DNA from: Paenibacillus gallinarum
GTDB lineage: Bacteria > Bacillota > Bacilli > Paenibacillales > Paenibacillaceae
Direction: 5' to 3'
Assembly (NCBI RefSeq): GCF_014836635.1
Contig: NZ_JACSQL010000012.1
Coordinates: forward strand, 62,001-126,000
Length of the DNA stretch: 64,000 bases
This document shows positions 9,855 to 18,103 of this stretch, in pieces. Below the pieces are notes generated by a model. The model searched no databases, had not been told where the DNA came from, and saw only the letters and a program-made list of their open reading frames with translations. The stretch's first letter is position 1. Every line of letters starts with the position of its first letter. The position numbers and the translations under genes are program-made.

Positions 9855-12328
9855 CTATTTTCTCCCTCGTTGTTATCGATCACCATGCGATCTATACTAG
9901 TGGTATTTCCTAATTCATCATAGTTGTATTCTGTTAGATATAACTTTCCATTCTTAGCAAATTGCTCTGATAATAATTGATTGAAAGTGTTATATTCAAA
10001 CTTCTTTATACCAACATCATAGAAAAAATCATATATCTGGGTTATAACCCCGTTTTTTAGAACCCCTACTTTTAAAGTCGTTGATTTATTTATAGAAATA
10101 GGATTGTTATATTCTTTACCATTAGCTTTAGTAGGTGTCGAACCATCTAGAGTGTAAATCATTTTATCTGCTGAACTGTTTAGTGTTAGATAGAAAGGTT
10201 TCTCATAAACCCCGCTAGGCTTATTCACATGAACAAAATCAGGCGGTGCCCAACCATCTCTCTTAATCTGTGCATAGGCCCATATATAAACTTCATTAAA
10301 TTTTTGATTGAATCCATCATTTAGTGCTTGGTTTATATTGTTCCATATTCCAAGGTGATCTTGGTCAAGTACAAAACCAGCAAAATAATGAATTAGCTCA
10401 GGAGGATAGTTCAACTGGGATTGAACAAAGATCATGGATTTTGAGTGTTTTTGCATTTGATCATAAATGAGGTAGTCATAGTCTTCTAACATAAAAAAAT
10501 CAAGATTAGGATATCTCCAGTGTTTTTTAGGGAAATTCACAATACTCATCATACGTGGAACCCTATCTTTATCTATTACTGAAGGTGTGAAAAATAAAAC
10601 AGTGAACTTAGCGTCAGCGTACTTCTCCTTTAAAGCATCTCTTAGAAGCCAAGTAAATTCACCATTTTTATCCCTAAGCCAGTTCAGCATTTCTTCATGT
10701 CCTCTAAAAGATTCTGTACTGGATTTAAAGACATAAAGGTCTTTTCCTGTTTCTTTTTTATAAAGTTCTTTTGTAGCTTTATCATAAAAGGTTGGTGGTT
10801 TCCCTTCTTTGTTTTCCATAAACCACCACCAAGGTTCACCCAACTGGATCGCAGGTTCAAGACCATTTTCTTTTGATATTTGTGCAAGTCCTAAAATATA
10901 CTTTTTATAGAAACTTTGTACTTCACTATTTGTAAAACTTAAAAAATGAGGAGTCGGTGTCCAGCCACTAGTAGCTGGAGTATTATCCCATGCCCTTTGC
11001 CACCACTCATTTGGAGCATCTACATTTTCCATTGAAATCGAATTTATCAAGCTGAAGTTATTCTCTTTTAATCTTTGAACATAGTTTTGGTACCATTCTT
11101 CAAAAGCTGCATTAAAAGGATAATCAGATATTAGCCTCATCTCTCCATTAGAATATCTTTTATCGTAGAAATGAGAAGCCCCCACATACATATTTACGCT
11201 CCCAGAGTATCCTAACTTCACATAATCGGAGATTACTCTTTCAGGTGTTAAATTATAAATATCGTCATAATCGTCTGTTAGACGAACTTGATGTTTCGAT
11301 TTAGCCACAGGATCACTTCTTAGAAAGCTATCTCCTGTTACCGTCCAATTTGTCATCTTTATCATGAACTTTTGAGAATTGGGTAAATAATCTTTAACTA
11401 AATTTGTATTGTAATCTTTTGAAACAAAAGCCCACATAAGTCTTTTAATATTGGTAACCGGTATCTTAACCCATTCGGGATTTTTAACCCATTCTTCAAC
11501 ATAAGTTTTAGTGCCATCTGGTTTGGTAATAACTTTACTTTCTTTAATATAAGGTTGCCAGCCTGCATAAAGATTGTTAAAGTCTATTGTTATTGCTCCC
11601 TGTTGACCTGTCGCATTGCCTGAAGTTCTTCTAAGAGGAAAAAGAGAATTTGACCCATCTTCCCAATCATCTTTAGGTCTGTCAACGACATAATTCCAGA
11701 GCCTCACATAAAAAATGTCTCCTGTATTTGTTTCAATTGTAAGCGCAGGAGCAGAATTTGAGTCCATTTCTGGGATATCCCCGTAAATATAATAAGAGTA
11801 ACTCAAGTTCACATTTGTAAAGTCAGGATCTGTTGGGTATTTCAGATCCTTATGGCTATACAGATCCTCCGTTTCCCAACTCATGCCACTAAGATCATAG
11901 GTTGTTCTGAAGTTCCCTCTAGTAATGACTGTATTTCCATTGGTAACTGTAGCTGCCATCATATCGAACGAAAAATTATTTGTTAAATATTTTGGCATAA
12001 GCTTGTATATATCTTTATTCGTATTTCCGATACTTAAATTCTGCTTGTTTGGTATCAATTGAGAACTCTTTGATTTAGAACTATTTTTTGATGGTCGTGG
12101 TTTATATTCAGGAAACTGTCTATTCCAACTTTCTAACTGTCTAGCATAACTCTCATTAATCTTATCCATATTCACCTTCTGAAGGGTTTCATTTTCACTT
12201 AAGCTATAAGGTGTCTTTATACTACTATACGTTTTATTATCGTCTGCGTAAGTTTCTTGGCTTATAAAACAAATACTGCTTACTAGAAAACAACAGATTA
12301 AAAATCTATAAATTTTCTTGCTTTTCAA
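9851..12328 (-). CDS. Secreted partner of the RHS toxin, TIM-barrel-like with CHB_HEX domain
   Basis: Exported 825-residue protein. The TTG start at 12328 has GGAGG eight bases upstream; a GTG five codons earlier would overlap that site. A signal peptide (~1-29, ending QETYADD) is clear. The N-terminal ~300 residues are beta-rich; the middle (~370-680) is rich in tryptophan and aromatic motifs (EEWYQNYVQRLKENN, IQLGEPWWWF) and resembles a TIM-barrel glycosidase-like fold. Near residues 700-770 is a chitobiase/hexosaminidase C-terminal-type domain (PSGVYEKPFYLTL...YTLDGSTPT). The final ~50 residues (EYNYDELGNTTSIDRM) look like a YD repeat. The stop overlaps the RHS start by 4 bases, so the two are co-translated. 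A role in displaying or loading the RHS toxin, or in wall binding, is inference. Confidence 0.75.
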   Translation of the reverse strand: MKSKKIYRFLICCFLVSSICFISQETYADDNKTYSSIKTPYSLSENETLQKVNMDKINESYARQLESWNRQFPEYKPRPSKNSSKSKSSQLIPNKQNLSIGNTNKDIYKLMPKYLTNNFSFDMMAATVTNGNTVITRGNFRTTYDLSGMSWETEDLYSHKDLKYPTDPDFTNVNLSYSYYIYGDIPEMDSNSAPALTIETNTGDIFYVRLWNYVVDRPKDDWEDGSNSLFPLRRTSGNATGQQGAITIDFNNLYAGWQPYIKESKVITKPDGTKTYVEEWVKNPEWVKIPVTNIKRLMWAFVSKDYNTNLVKDYLPNSQKFMIKMTNWTVTGDSFLRSDPVAKSKHQVRLTDDYDDIYNLTPERVISDYVKLGYSGSVNMYVGASHFYDKRYSNGEMRLISDYPFNAAFEEWYQNYVQRLKENNFSLINSISMENVDAPNEWWQRAWDNTPATSGWTPTPHFLSFTNSEVQSFYKKYILGLAQISKENGLEPAIQLGEPWWWFMENKEGKPPTFYDKATKELYKKETGKDLYVFKSSTESFRGHEEMLNWLRDKNGEFTWLLRDALKEKYADAKFTVLFFTPSVIDKDRVPRMMSIVNFPKKHWRYPNLDFFMLEDYDYLIYDQMQKHSKSMIFVQSQLNYPPELIHYFAGFVLDQDHLGIWNNINQALNDGFNQKFNEVYIWAYAQIKRDGWAPPDFVHVNKPSGVYEKPFYLTLNSSADKMIYTLDGSTPTKANGKEYNNPISINKSTTLKVGVLKNGVITQIYDFFYDVGIKKFEYNTFNQLLSEQFAKNGKLYLTEYNYDELGNTTSIDRMVIDNNEGENR

Positions 12329-12523
12329 TAAAATAACCTCCACATTAATAACAATATTACGTATTCACTTTACAAAAATGCGCTTTTGGGTCGACCCTCC
12401 TAATTCAAGCCTATTATTTTTAATAAAGTAAAAATTTTCAAGCGGGGTTTATATTATCACTTTTTAAATTATATGTTAATAGTTATATATACCTAATTAA
12501 TGTATAATAAATTACTTATAACA

Positions 12524-12539
12524 AAATAAAAAACCTTGA
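12524..12539 (-). terminator. Far arm of a terminator split by the IS element
   Basis: AAATAAAAAACCTTGA here is the exact complement of the near arm at 13820-13835 (TCAAGGTTTTTTATTT). Removing the IS and one copy of the 3-base duplication restores a 16-bp stem with a short loop directly after the stop of the minus-strand gene at 13836-14201. With the IS present the arms are about 1.3 kb apart, so the terminator should be inactive unless the IS brings its own stop signal. Confidence 0.75.
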
Positions 12540-12623
12540 AGGCATGATGAAGTGCACCCCATAGAATAGACATTGGAAAAACCCCTGGGTTTAACCGATG
12601 AAATTCTAGGGGGTGTATTTTTT

Positions 12624-12968
12624 ATGGCAATGAAAGGTCAAAAGTTTAAGACATATTCTGAGGAACTCAAGATGGAGGCAATTCGTTTGCACGTAGAGGA
12701 ACAATGGACGTATCGGCAAATCAGCGATCATTTAGGAATTCATGATCAGGACCGAATGAAATGTTGGATGCGGAAATACCGTGAACAAGGTGAGTTTGGT
12801 TTGTTGGATCAACGAGGAAGACGAAAAGAGTATTTAGATCAGGAGCGATATGTTCAGCAGCTGAAACGGGAGAATACCATACTAAAAAAGTATTTGAAAA
12901 TCTGGATGCAGGAGGGAAAGAGCAACGCTTCAGACTCATCGAACAAACGGCGAACATCGGCCACATAG
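12624..12968 (+). CDS. IS3-family transposase OrfA
   Basis: A 114-residue helix-turn-helix protein that binds the IS ends. It starts at the ATG preceded by GGGGGTG; the motif SEELKMEAIRLHVEEQWTYRQISDHLGI is a typical IS3 OrfA helix-turn-helix, followed by a leucine-rich coiled coil (ERYVQQLKRENTILKKYL). The slippery heptamer A_AAA_AAG near the end allows a -1 shift into orfB, giving the fused OrfAB transposase of this family. Confidence 0.9.
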   Translation: MAMKGQKFKTYSEELKMEAIRLHVEEQWTYRQISDHLGIHDQDRMKCWMRKYREQGEFGLLDQRGRRKEYLDQERYVQQLKRENTILKKYLKIWMQEGKSNASDSSNKRRTSAT

Positions 12969-13752
12969 CGGAACATTGCAAGCTTCTTGGCGTCTCTAGA
13001 AGCGGCTACTATGCATATGTAAAGAGGAAGAAGAACGACCGAGATGCCGAGGCTAAACAACTCATCCGCACGGTGTACAAACGCTATGAAGGGAAATATG
13101 GCTATCGACAGATCCAGTTATTCTTGTGGCAGGATAAAGGTGTATGGATGAATCACAAGAAGGTACTACGCCTGATGCAAAAGATGGGTATTCAAGCCAG
13201 CATTCGCCGGAAACGCCGATTTAACGCGACATACCAGGCAGCCGAGCGTGTTGCTGATAATCTGCTTAAGCGTAATTTTACGGCTGAAAAACCAAACCAG
13301 AAATGGGTGACGGATGTGACCCAATACCGAGTAGGCAGCGCTGGTTGTATCTCTCGGCAGTGAAAGACCTATTCAATAACGAGATTGTAGCCTACCAACT
13401 TAGTGAGCGTAATGACAATGAGCTGGTACTTCAGACCTTCGCAAGAGCCTTTTCTAAACAAAAAGACGTGACTGGACTAGTCGTTCATAGCGACCAAGGA
13501 TTCCAATACACGTCTCATGCTTACCACGACATGCTACCAAAGGTTGGCGCCCAAATTAGCATGTCTCGCCGAGGCAATTGCCTAGACAACGCCTCTATGG
13601 AGAGTTTCTTCTCGCATCTCAAAACGGAAGGTCTCTACCCTTATGATATACGAAATCTGGTAGAGGCACAAAGGAGAATGGAGAAATTTATCCATTTCTA
13701 TAACCGAAGACGGCCACAACGGAAACTAAAAAAACTGACGCCGGTAGAGTAG
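12884..13752 (+). pseudogene. IS3-family transposase OrfB, frameshifted
   Basis: Entered by -1 frameshifting from orfA at 12884-12890. The first part reads IEQTANIGHIAEHCKLLGVSRSGYYAYVKRKK and continues to WVTDVTQYRVGS, containing the first catalytic Asp of the DDE triad. Near 13340 one base is missing relative to an intact gene, and the frame passes to RWLYLSAVKDLFNNEIVAYQ, HSDQGFQYTS (second Asp) and SMESFFSHLKTE (catalytic Glu). All three acidic residues exist but in two different frames, so the transposase should be inactive. A sequencing error at this single position is the other explanation. Confidence 0.85.
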
Positions 13753-13819
13753 CGACGCCAGTTTACCGCCTAGGGTCTTTTTTCAATGTCTACAAAATGG
13801 GGTCTTGACCATGAGGCAA

Positions 13820-13835
13820 TCAAGGTTTTTTATTT
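13820..13835 (-). terminator. Near arm of the IS-split terminator
   Basis: TCAAGGTTTTTTATTT lies immediately after the stop codon (13836-13838) of the minus-strand gene upstream. Its partner arm lies beyond the IS at 12524-12539. Confidence 0.7.
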
Positions 13836-14201
13836 CTATTTATTACTGAAGCGTGAAATCCATCCATCCTCAGTGTATAATTCTCCAGCTAAACCATCAC
13901 TGATTTCTCTAATATTAGAATACTTACTTTCTGTTGCTTTAACCAGTACATTAATGTCTTCTTCTTGTTCTAATGTCCATAAAAAATGATGTAAAGTCGT
14001 ATCAACAATTTTAGGAAACAAATTAGCGATAAATTGAACTTGTTCAGGACTAAACGTGCTTAATGTTTCAAATATTTTTTTCGATTCATTATCTCTCATC
14101 TTACCTTGGAATATTCTTTCCCAATCATCTATAGCTTCATCTCTTATTCTTTCCATTAAAAATTGACCAAAAAAATCTAATACCGGTTTATTATCACTCA
14201 T
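13836..14201 (-). CDS. Putative orphan immunity protein
   Basis: A 121-residue soluble protein. The ATG at 14201 is preceded by AAGGAGTGG and makes a better start than codons further upstream. The sequence is helical and acidic (FFGQFLMERIRDEAIDDWERI, SPEQVQFIANLFPKIVDTTLHHFLWTLEQ) and ends ISDGLAGELYTEDGWISRFSNK. It begins 13 bases after the stop of a toxin-tail-like reading frame, which is the usual tail-immunity spacing in RHS and LXG toxin loci. I do not know the family by name; the immunity role is inferred from context. The terminator that followed it has been split by the IS3 element. Confidence 0.6.
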   Translation of the reverse strand: MSDNKPVLDFFGQFLMERIRDEAIDDWERIFQGKMRDNESKKIFETLSTFSPEQVQFIANLFPKIVDTTLHHFLWTLEQEEDINVLVKATESKYSNIREISDGLAGELYTEDGWISRFSNK

Positions 14202-14214
14202 TTTATTCCACTCC

Positions 14215-14602
14215 TTATTTATACCAAGGTATATTACTAGGAACTTTGACACCTTGATGACGTAAGTTTTTAAGAGACTCCGCAACTAAATCTCTAGCTT
14301 CTTGCCGTGTTGCTCCCCCTGCTATTAATGCTTCTACCGCAATTCGAGTATGCTCTTGTATTGAGTTCACTCTTCCACTTTCAACCACTTCTTCTATAAA
14401 TTCTTCTAACTGTTTAATCGCTTTTCTATATAGGCTTTGTTGTTTATGAGTCTGTTAATCTTTTATTGATAGACTCTACTTTCTTGTGTTCAATTAGTGG
14501 TGGTTCATACTTACTACTTATTTTAATTGCTGCACCATAGGACTCGGATACGTAAACTGGCCTATATTTAGCTAACAAGGAAGAGCAATGCTTGGTCAGC
14601 AT
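14215..14602 (-). pseudogene. Orphan polymorphic-toxin tail, frameshifted
   Basis: Two adjoining open frames on the minus strand read as one protein when a single frameshift near 14450 is allowed. The first (ATG at 14602) gives LAKYRPVYVSESYGAAIKI...EHKKVESINKRLTDS; the second continues SLYRKAIKQLEEFIEE...AVEALIAGGATRQEARDLVAESLKNLRHQG and ends VPSNIPWYK. No ribosome binding site precedes the ATG. A headless C-terminal module followed at once by a small soluble gene is the typical form of an orphan toxin-immunity cassette displaced from a larger toxin. Neither toxin activity nor family is identified. The frameshift suggests decay while the immunity gene stays intact. Confidence 0.5.
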
Positions 14603-14619
14603 AGATCTGGTTCTAAAGA

Positions 14620-15387
14620 TTATTTTTTACATATCGTATCCAGGAAATCATTCAAACATTCGATCATTTGTTGCTGTTCTTCTAATGTAAGATTCGTTTG
14701 TTCGTTATAATCAACATTAACATTTGTCGCTTTATTGGAAACATGATTGACAGTAGTATAATTGTTGATGGTTGTTTTGTTCGTTATATCATTCGTTGTA
14801 TTAGTCTCTGCATTCCATGAAGTAGCTAGTGTAGTAGTTATTGCAATAGGAATGAGCGGTTTAGAAATTTCACGCATAATAATAACCAATAATATTGCCC
14901 AAGTTGGTCTATCCTCTGGCTTATCCTTTCTAACTATATCTACTATCTCGGCCTTAACATGTGAATATCCATTCGTAATTACATTCTTAAATTTATCACA
15001 TGTCTGTACTGGTACTTCTTCAGAAAGTAATCTCTGTAAAGTTTCATTATTCTCATAGTTGGATAAGGTATACTCCACTCTGTTTAGTAGATCACTGTAA
15101 TCAGGTAAGTTTTCAATCGTCTCTAATGCAGGTAAAGCAAATTTAATTGAATTGATATTATGCGATAAATCGCTTACCATACTATTCAAATCAAGGGTGA
15201 TCGGATTAATAGATTGATTGTTCCATATTTCAGTCGCTTTCAATGCTGCTTGATATCCTTCTGAATTGTATATCGATACTATTCTTTGTTGCGTCTCTAA
15301 GTAAGGTGCCAGAAGCTTATTTTGTCTCTCAAGATATTCATTCATTCGTTGATGTTGCTCAGAGTTAAAGAAATTATTATCTACCAA
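14620..15387 (-). CDS. Hypothetical single-span membrane protein
   Basis: A 255-residue product with no family that I recognise. The first ~170 residues are soluble and helical (NEYLERQNKLLAPYLETQQRIVSIYN), then comes one hydrophobic stretch (about 168-192, WAILLVIIMREISKPLIPIAI), then a very Asn/Thr-rich segment (TNDITNKTTINNYTTVNHV) and a glutamate-rich end. The start ATG is preceded by AAAAAGGGG. It lies upstream of the orphan toxin remnant on the same strand and could once have belonged to the same operon. Confidence 0.6.
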   Translation of the reverse strand: MVDNNFFNSEQHQRMNEYLERQNKLLAPYLETQQRIVSIYNSEGYQAALKATEIWNNQSINPITLDLNSMVSDLSHNINSIKFALPALETIENLPDYSDLLNRVEYTLSNYENNETLQRLLSEEVPVQTCDKFKNVITNGYSHVKAEIVDIVRKDKPEDRPTWAILLVIIMREISKPLIPIAITTTLATSWNAETNTTNDITNKTTINNYTTVNHVSNKATNVNVDYNEQTNLTLEEQQQMIECLNDFLDTICKK

Positions 15388-15580
15388 TACTACACCCCTT
15401 TTTAATATTATTTAGTTAGGTAGATTATATGTAATAATTTTTATTTGTATATATGTAGTATTTAAGAGTGAATAATAGGTTAGTGTATACTACATATTGT
15501 GTTACTTTGAACATAGCGGACTATTATGGAACATTGATGAGTAGATATTTGAGTTAGATATAGTTTGGTATAGGTGAATG
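15388..15580. other. AT-rich upstream region
   Basis: Non-coding AT-rich sequence between the divergent-looking ends of the membrane protein gene and the small hydrophobic peptide. It probably holds the promoter of the minus-strand gene; no clear -35/-10 pair stands out. Confidence 0.35.
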
Positions 15581-15658
15581 TTATATCATGCTGGATGTGT
15601 ATAGATAAACATAGGAAAGGACTATAAGCCCCTGCAATAAAGATAGTGATTCCATCAT
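15581..15658 (-). CDS. Small hydrophobic peptide, type I toxin-like
   Basis: A 25-residue peptide (MMESLSLLQGLIVLSYVYLY then TSSMI) with a near-consensus ribosome binding site AAGGAGGTGA a few bases before ATGATG. The composition is that of a membrane-inserting peptide, and size plus ribosome-site hairpin recall TxpA/BsrG-type toxins of type I toxin-antitoxin systems, in which a hairpin over the ribosome site delays translation and an antisense RNA silences the message. Assignment is by resemblance only; the antisense RNA is not proven. It may also be a truncated relic. Confidence 0.45.
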   Translation of the reverse strand: MMESLSLLQGLIVLSYVYLYTSSMI

Positions 15659-15661
15659 AAT

Positions 15662-15691
15662 GCTCTCACCTCCTTGCCTGTAAGTGAGAGC
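15662..15691 (-). promoter_or_regulatory. Hairpin sequestering a ribosome binding site
   Basis: GCTCTCAC and GTGAGAGC form a perfect 8-bp stem whose one arm overlaps the GGAGGTGA ribosome site of the 25-residue peptide. In the transcript this should hide part of the site. Confidence 0.5.
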
Positions 15692-15770
15692 CTAACCCCA
15701 ACTGTTATATACTTGTCTAACGATCAAACACGCTGCACCGCAAAATCCATCTAAATATTTATACAGAAAA

Positions 15771-15794
15771 AAGACCTCCTGAAAAGGAAGTCTT
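15771..15794 (-). terminator. Probable minus-strand terminator
   Basis: AAGACCTCC and GGAAGTCTT pair with one mismatch; on the minus strand the stem is followed by TTTTTTCTG. It lies just past the remnant IS3 element and upstream of the small peptide. Confidence 0.6.
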
Positions 15795-15891
15795 CTACGA
15801 TAACAACGCTGTTATTTTATAACAGTACATTCATTATATAATGTCTCTATGATTTTTACCATTGCGCAATGATTGTCGTTACCGTTTGGAC

Positions 15892-16382
15892 TGTCAACAT
15901 TAAACCAGACAACTTTTTTAAAGAATGCCGCTTTTGTTTTTGTACTGAATTGGGGTCACGTATCCTAATGTGCCATAAATGCGATGCTTGTTGAACCAAT
16001 TCACATAATCATATAGTTCCAGCTCTAGAAAGTGAAGACTTTGAAAATTCATTTGGTTTACAAATTCCGTTTTCATCACTTTGTAGGTGGCTTCAGCTAC
16101 GGCATTGTCGTAGGGACAACCTTTCAACCTTAAAGAGTGCCCGATTTGGAATGTCGTAAGAGTCTCATCGATTAATCTATTCTTAAATTCACTTCCACAT
16201 TCGTATGAAGCCACCCAATGTCGCTCAAGTTGCCTTCTACCGAGGCGAAACCACATTGAACCATTTTTCTTTTGAAATCTGCTGCAAACGTGCATCTTTG
16301 CTTTGGCATAGTAGATCCGATCCTAATCGTATTCTCTTTATTCTACTAGCCCTTATTTTTTCTGTTCAACTAATTGTAGACA
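15892..16382 (-). mobile_element. Internally deleted IS3-type element
   Basis: About 490 bp bounded by related ends: TGTCAACATTAAACC at the left and, inverted, TGTCTACAATTAG at the right. Read on the minus strand it starts as an OrfA (MPKQRCTFAADFKRKMVQ), then jumps straight into the OrfB C-terminus (GCPYDNAVAEATYKVMKTEF, ending HRIYGTLGYVTPIQYKNKS). The catalytic Glu region remains, but the two catalytic Asp residues and most of orfB are gone. This is a non-autonomous relic, unlike the 12.5-kb element in sequence. Confidence 0.75.
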
Positions 16383-16394
16383 ATCCATACTAAC

Positions 16395-16441
16395 AAGACT
16401 CCTAGCCGTCAAGAATTATTGCTCTTGAGAGCAGGAGTCTT
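16395..16441 (-). terminator. Hairpin downstream of the Uma2 gene
   Basis: AAGACTCCT and AGGAGTCTT form a 9-bp stem with an inner CAAGA/TCTTG stem. The T-run on the minus strand is weak (TTGTTAG). It lies between the Uma2 stop and the IS remnant. Confidence 0.5.
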
Positions 16442-16466
16442 AAGTTGATCTTATCTTTTAAATTAC

Positions 16467-17027
16467 TTAAAAATCAAAAGTTTTTTCAACGTCTAATTCA
16501 AATCCTGGGACTACCAAGGAACGAATCGTTCCACTTTTCTCATTTGCCAAAATTTCATATTGACCATCTTCATTTAAAGTAAACACCTGTACATACTTTT
16601 GAAGAGGATTAACAATCCAATATTCTTGAACTTTATATTTTTGATAAAGATTCAGCTTAAATACTAAATCGTGAGCTTGATTAGATGGGCTAATGATCTC
16701 AATGATCAGTTTAGGAACGCCAACATATCGCTGTTCGTCAAACCCAGAAGGATCACAAATAACAGATAAATCAGGAATTACGACTTTCTGATTGTTTTCT
16801 TCGTCAGACAGAACAACATCAAATGGGGCTGCTAGTACTTCACATTCTTTGCCCATTAATAAACTACCTAACTGAACACTTAATTTCATGGAAATGCGCT
16901 GGTGACTCGTACTAGGAGATGGCGACATGTAAACAACGCCATCGATATATTCTAACAATTTATTTGATGTACTTTTCAATTCTAAATATTCTTTATATGT
17001 GATGGGTGATTCATTTGGAATCTTCAT
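16467..17027 (-). CDS. Uma2 family (DUF820) PD-(D/E)XK-type protein
   Basis: A 186-residue protein of the Uma2 family, predicted to have a restriction-endonuclease-like fold; the true substrate of the family is unknown. The ATG at 17027 is preceded by AAGGATGG. Hallmarks are PITYKEYLEL and LEYIDGVVYMSPSPSTSHQRI near the start, VVIPDLSVICDPSGFD in the middle with the catalytic-type Asp, and LIIEIISPSNQAHDLVFKLNLYQKYKVQEYWIVNP with the Glu and Lys of the core. Length is normal. It stands alone, without visible partner. Confidence 0.85.
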   Translation of the reverse strand: MKIPNESPITYKEYLELKSTSNKLLEYIDGVVYMSPSPSTSHQRISMKLSVQLGSLLMGKECEVLAAPFDVVLSDEENNQKVVIPDLSVICDPSGFDEQRYVGVPKLIIEIISPSNQAHDLVFKLNLYQKYKVQEYWIVNPLQKYVQVFTLNEDGQYEILANEKSGTIRSLVVPGFELDVEKTFDF

Positions 17028-17134
17028 TTTATTCACCATCCTTGTAAATATCTCGCTACTTACAGTATATCATTTAACATTCACATGTTGACGTCTATAT
17101 TCATAGACTTACTAGTCAATAAATGAAAGAACCT

Positions 17135-17650
17135 TTAAATTGCAGTTCTTTTCGTTTCTTTTCGTAATAATTCTGTAGTTTTTAGCACAATCTTTTTAAG
17201 AGCTTCTAAGTTCTCTAGATCTATATTATTACTAGGTAGAAGTATTTTAGCTTCCTTTATCTCTTTTATTTCATTGTCAATGCTATCTATTTTATCTCTC
17301 AGATCCTTTATCGACCAAAGCATCTGCTCATATTCATCGTTCAAGGAGATTACAGAATAAATAATCTGATTTAATTGCAATTGATCTGTATTAATTTCTT
17401 TAGTCTCATTAAGAATGTTTCTTTGAACTGATAATATTTTTTTGTTATTTTTCGCCTCTCTTATTTGATTATCAAACTTAGCACGTAGTTTTCCATTCCA
17501 CCTGAAGCCAACTGCAGCAGCCGATCGATTTAACTTTTCACCTACATATTCAAACGCATCTAATTGTGTTTTGCCCTTAGATATATATGATATTACTGTT
17601 TGTAAAAGTAATATGTCCTCTTCGGTTTTCCAGGCATCTCTTCTCTTCAT
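17135..17650 (-). CDS. RsfA-like Myb/SANT transcriptional regulator
   Basis: A 171-residue DNA-binding protein resembling RsfA, a prespore-specific regulator of Bacillus. Residues 1-55 form a Myb/SANT-like domain (RRDAWKTEEDILLLQTVISYI, AFEYVGEKLNRSAAAVGFRWNG); the rest is coiled coil (about 95-165). GGAGG stands seven bases before the ATG. It is a plasmid or accessory paralogue rather than necessarily the chromosomal sporulation gene; its targets cannot be read from the sequence. Confidence 0.8.
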   Translation of the reverse strand: MKRRDAWKTEEDILLLQTVISYISKGKTQLDAFEYVGEKLNRSAAAVGFRWNGKLRAKFDNQIREAKNNKKILSVQRNILNETKEINTDQLQLNQIIYSVISLNDEYEQMLWSIKDLRDKIDSIDNEIKEIKEAKILLPSNNIDLENLEALKKIVLKTTELLRKETKRTAI

Positions 17651-18103
17651 CCGGCATCCTCCAAATATACGTTCTTAATCTCATATATATCCTATTGCAT
17701 ATCATTTTATTCTGCTGCCCACTAGTTTGATTAAAATACTTCAAATAGTGAGTTTTGTTTTGGTTTATTTCATTTACTTTCTTTCGTTCGGTACTAAATG
17801 ATATAGAATATATCTTCCATACCAAATAGAATTATCATCAGAATAGCTGCAAATAATCGGATTTTGACCAGTAAAATTATTAATTTTGATAGTGTCAGGG
17901 TATTTACATTTACGGCAAAATGACTAGTACAGTTTCCCAAAATAGTGTAACAGTCGTTTCGTCCATTGTAACAGGTAACCGCAAACCATAGTCTTAATCG
18001 TAATTATTATTATTAGTGTATATTATATTCTTATTCGTAATTGTTACCATTTAATCGTAATGGTTACTATTAGCTATCAAGGTTATATACTTTACGATGT
18101 AAT
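17651..18103. other. Intergenic with small TAATCGTAAT repeats
   Basis: No gene. Three copies of TAATCGTAAT or close variants occur at about 17994-18060, the last two inside an imperfect inverted repeat (GTTACCATT...AATGGTTAC). This may be a binding site or part of the 3' region of the SLH gene; nothing more can be supported. Confidence 0.4.

Larger units (their letters stand above)
12548..13811 (+). mobile_element. IS3-family insertion sequence (1264 bp)
   Basis: The ends are imperfect inverted repeats: the left end begins TGAAGTGCACCCCAT and the inverted right end begins TGGTCAAGACCCCAT, with TAGACATTG shared further in. A 3-base direct duplication TGA flanks the element (12545-12547 and 13812-13814), as expected for IS3. 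Inside are overlapping orfA and orfB with an A_AAA_AAG slippery site at 12884-12890. It is inserted in the loop of a terminator hairpin whose arms remain on both sides. orfB carries an additional frameshift, so the copy is probably immobile by itself. Confidence 0.9.

Noticed and set aside
12548-16382. Composite transposon formed by the two IS3-type elements
   Set aside because: The two elements differ in end sequence and transposase, lie in opposite orientation and one is a deleted relic, so they are unlikely to move the intervening DNA together.
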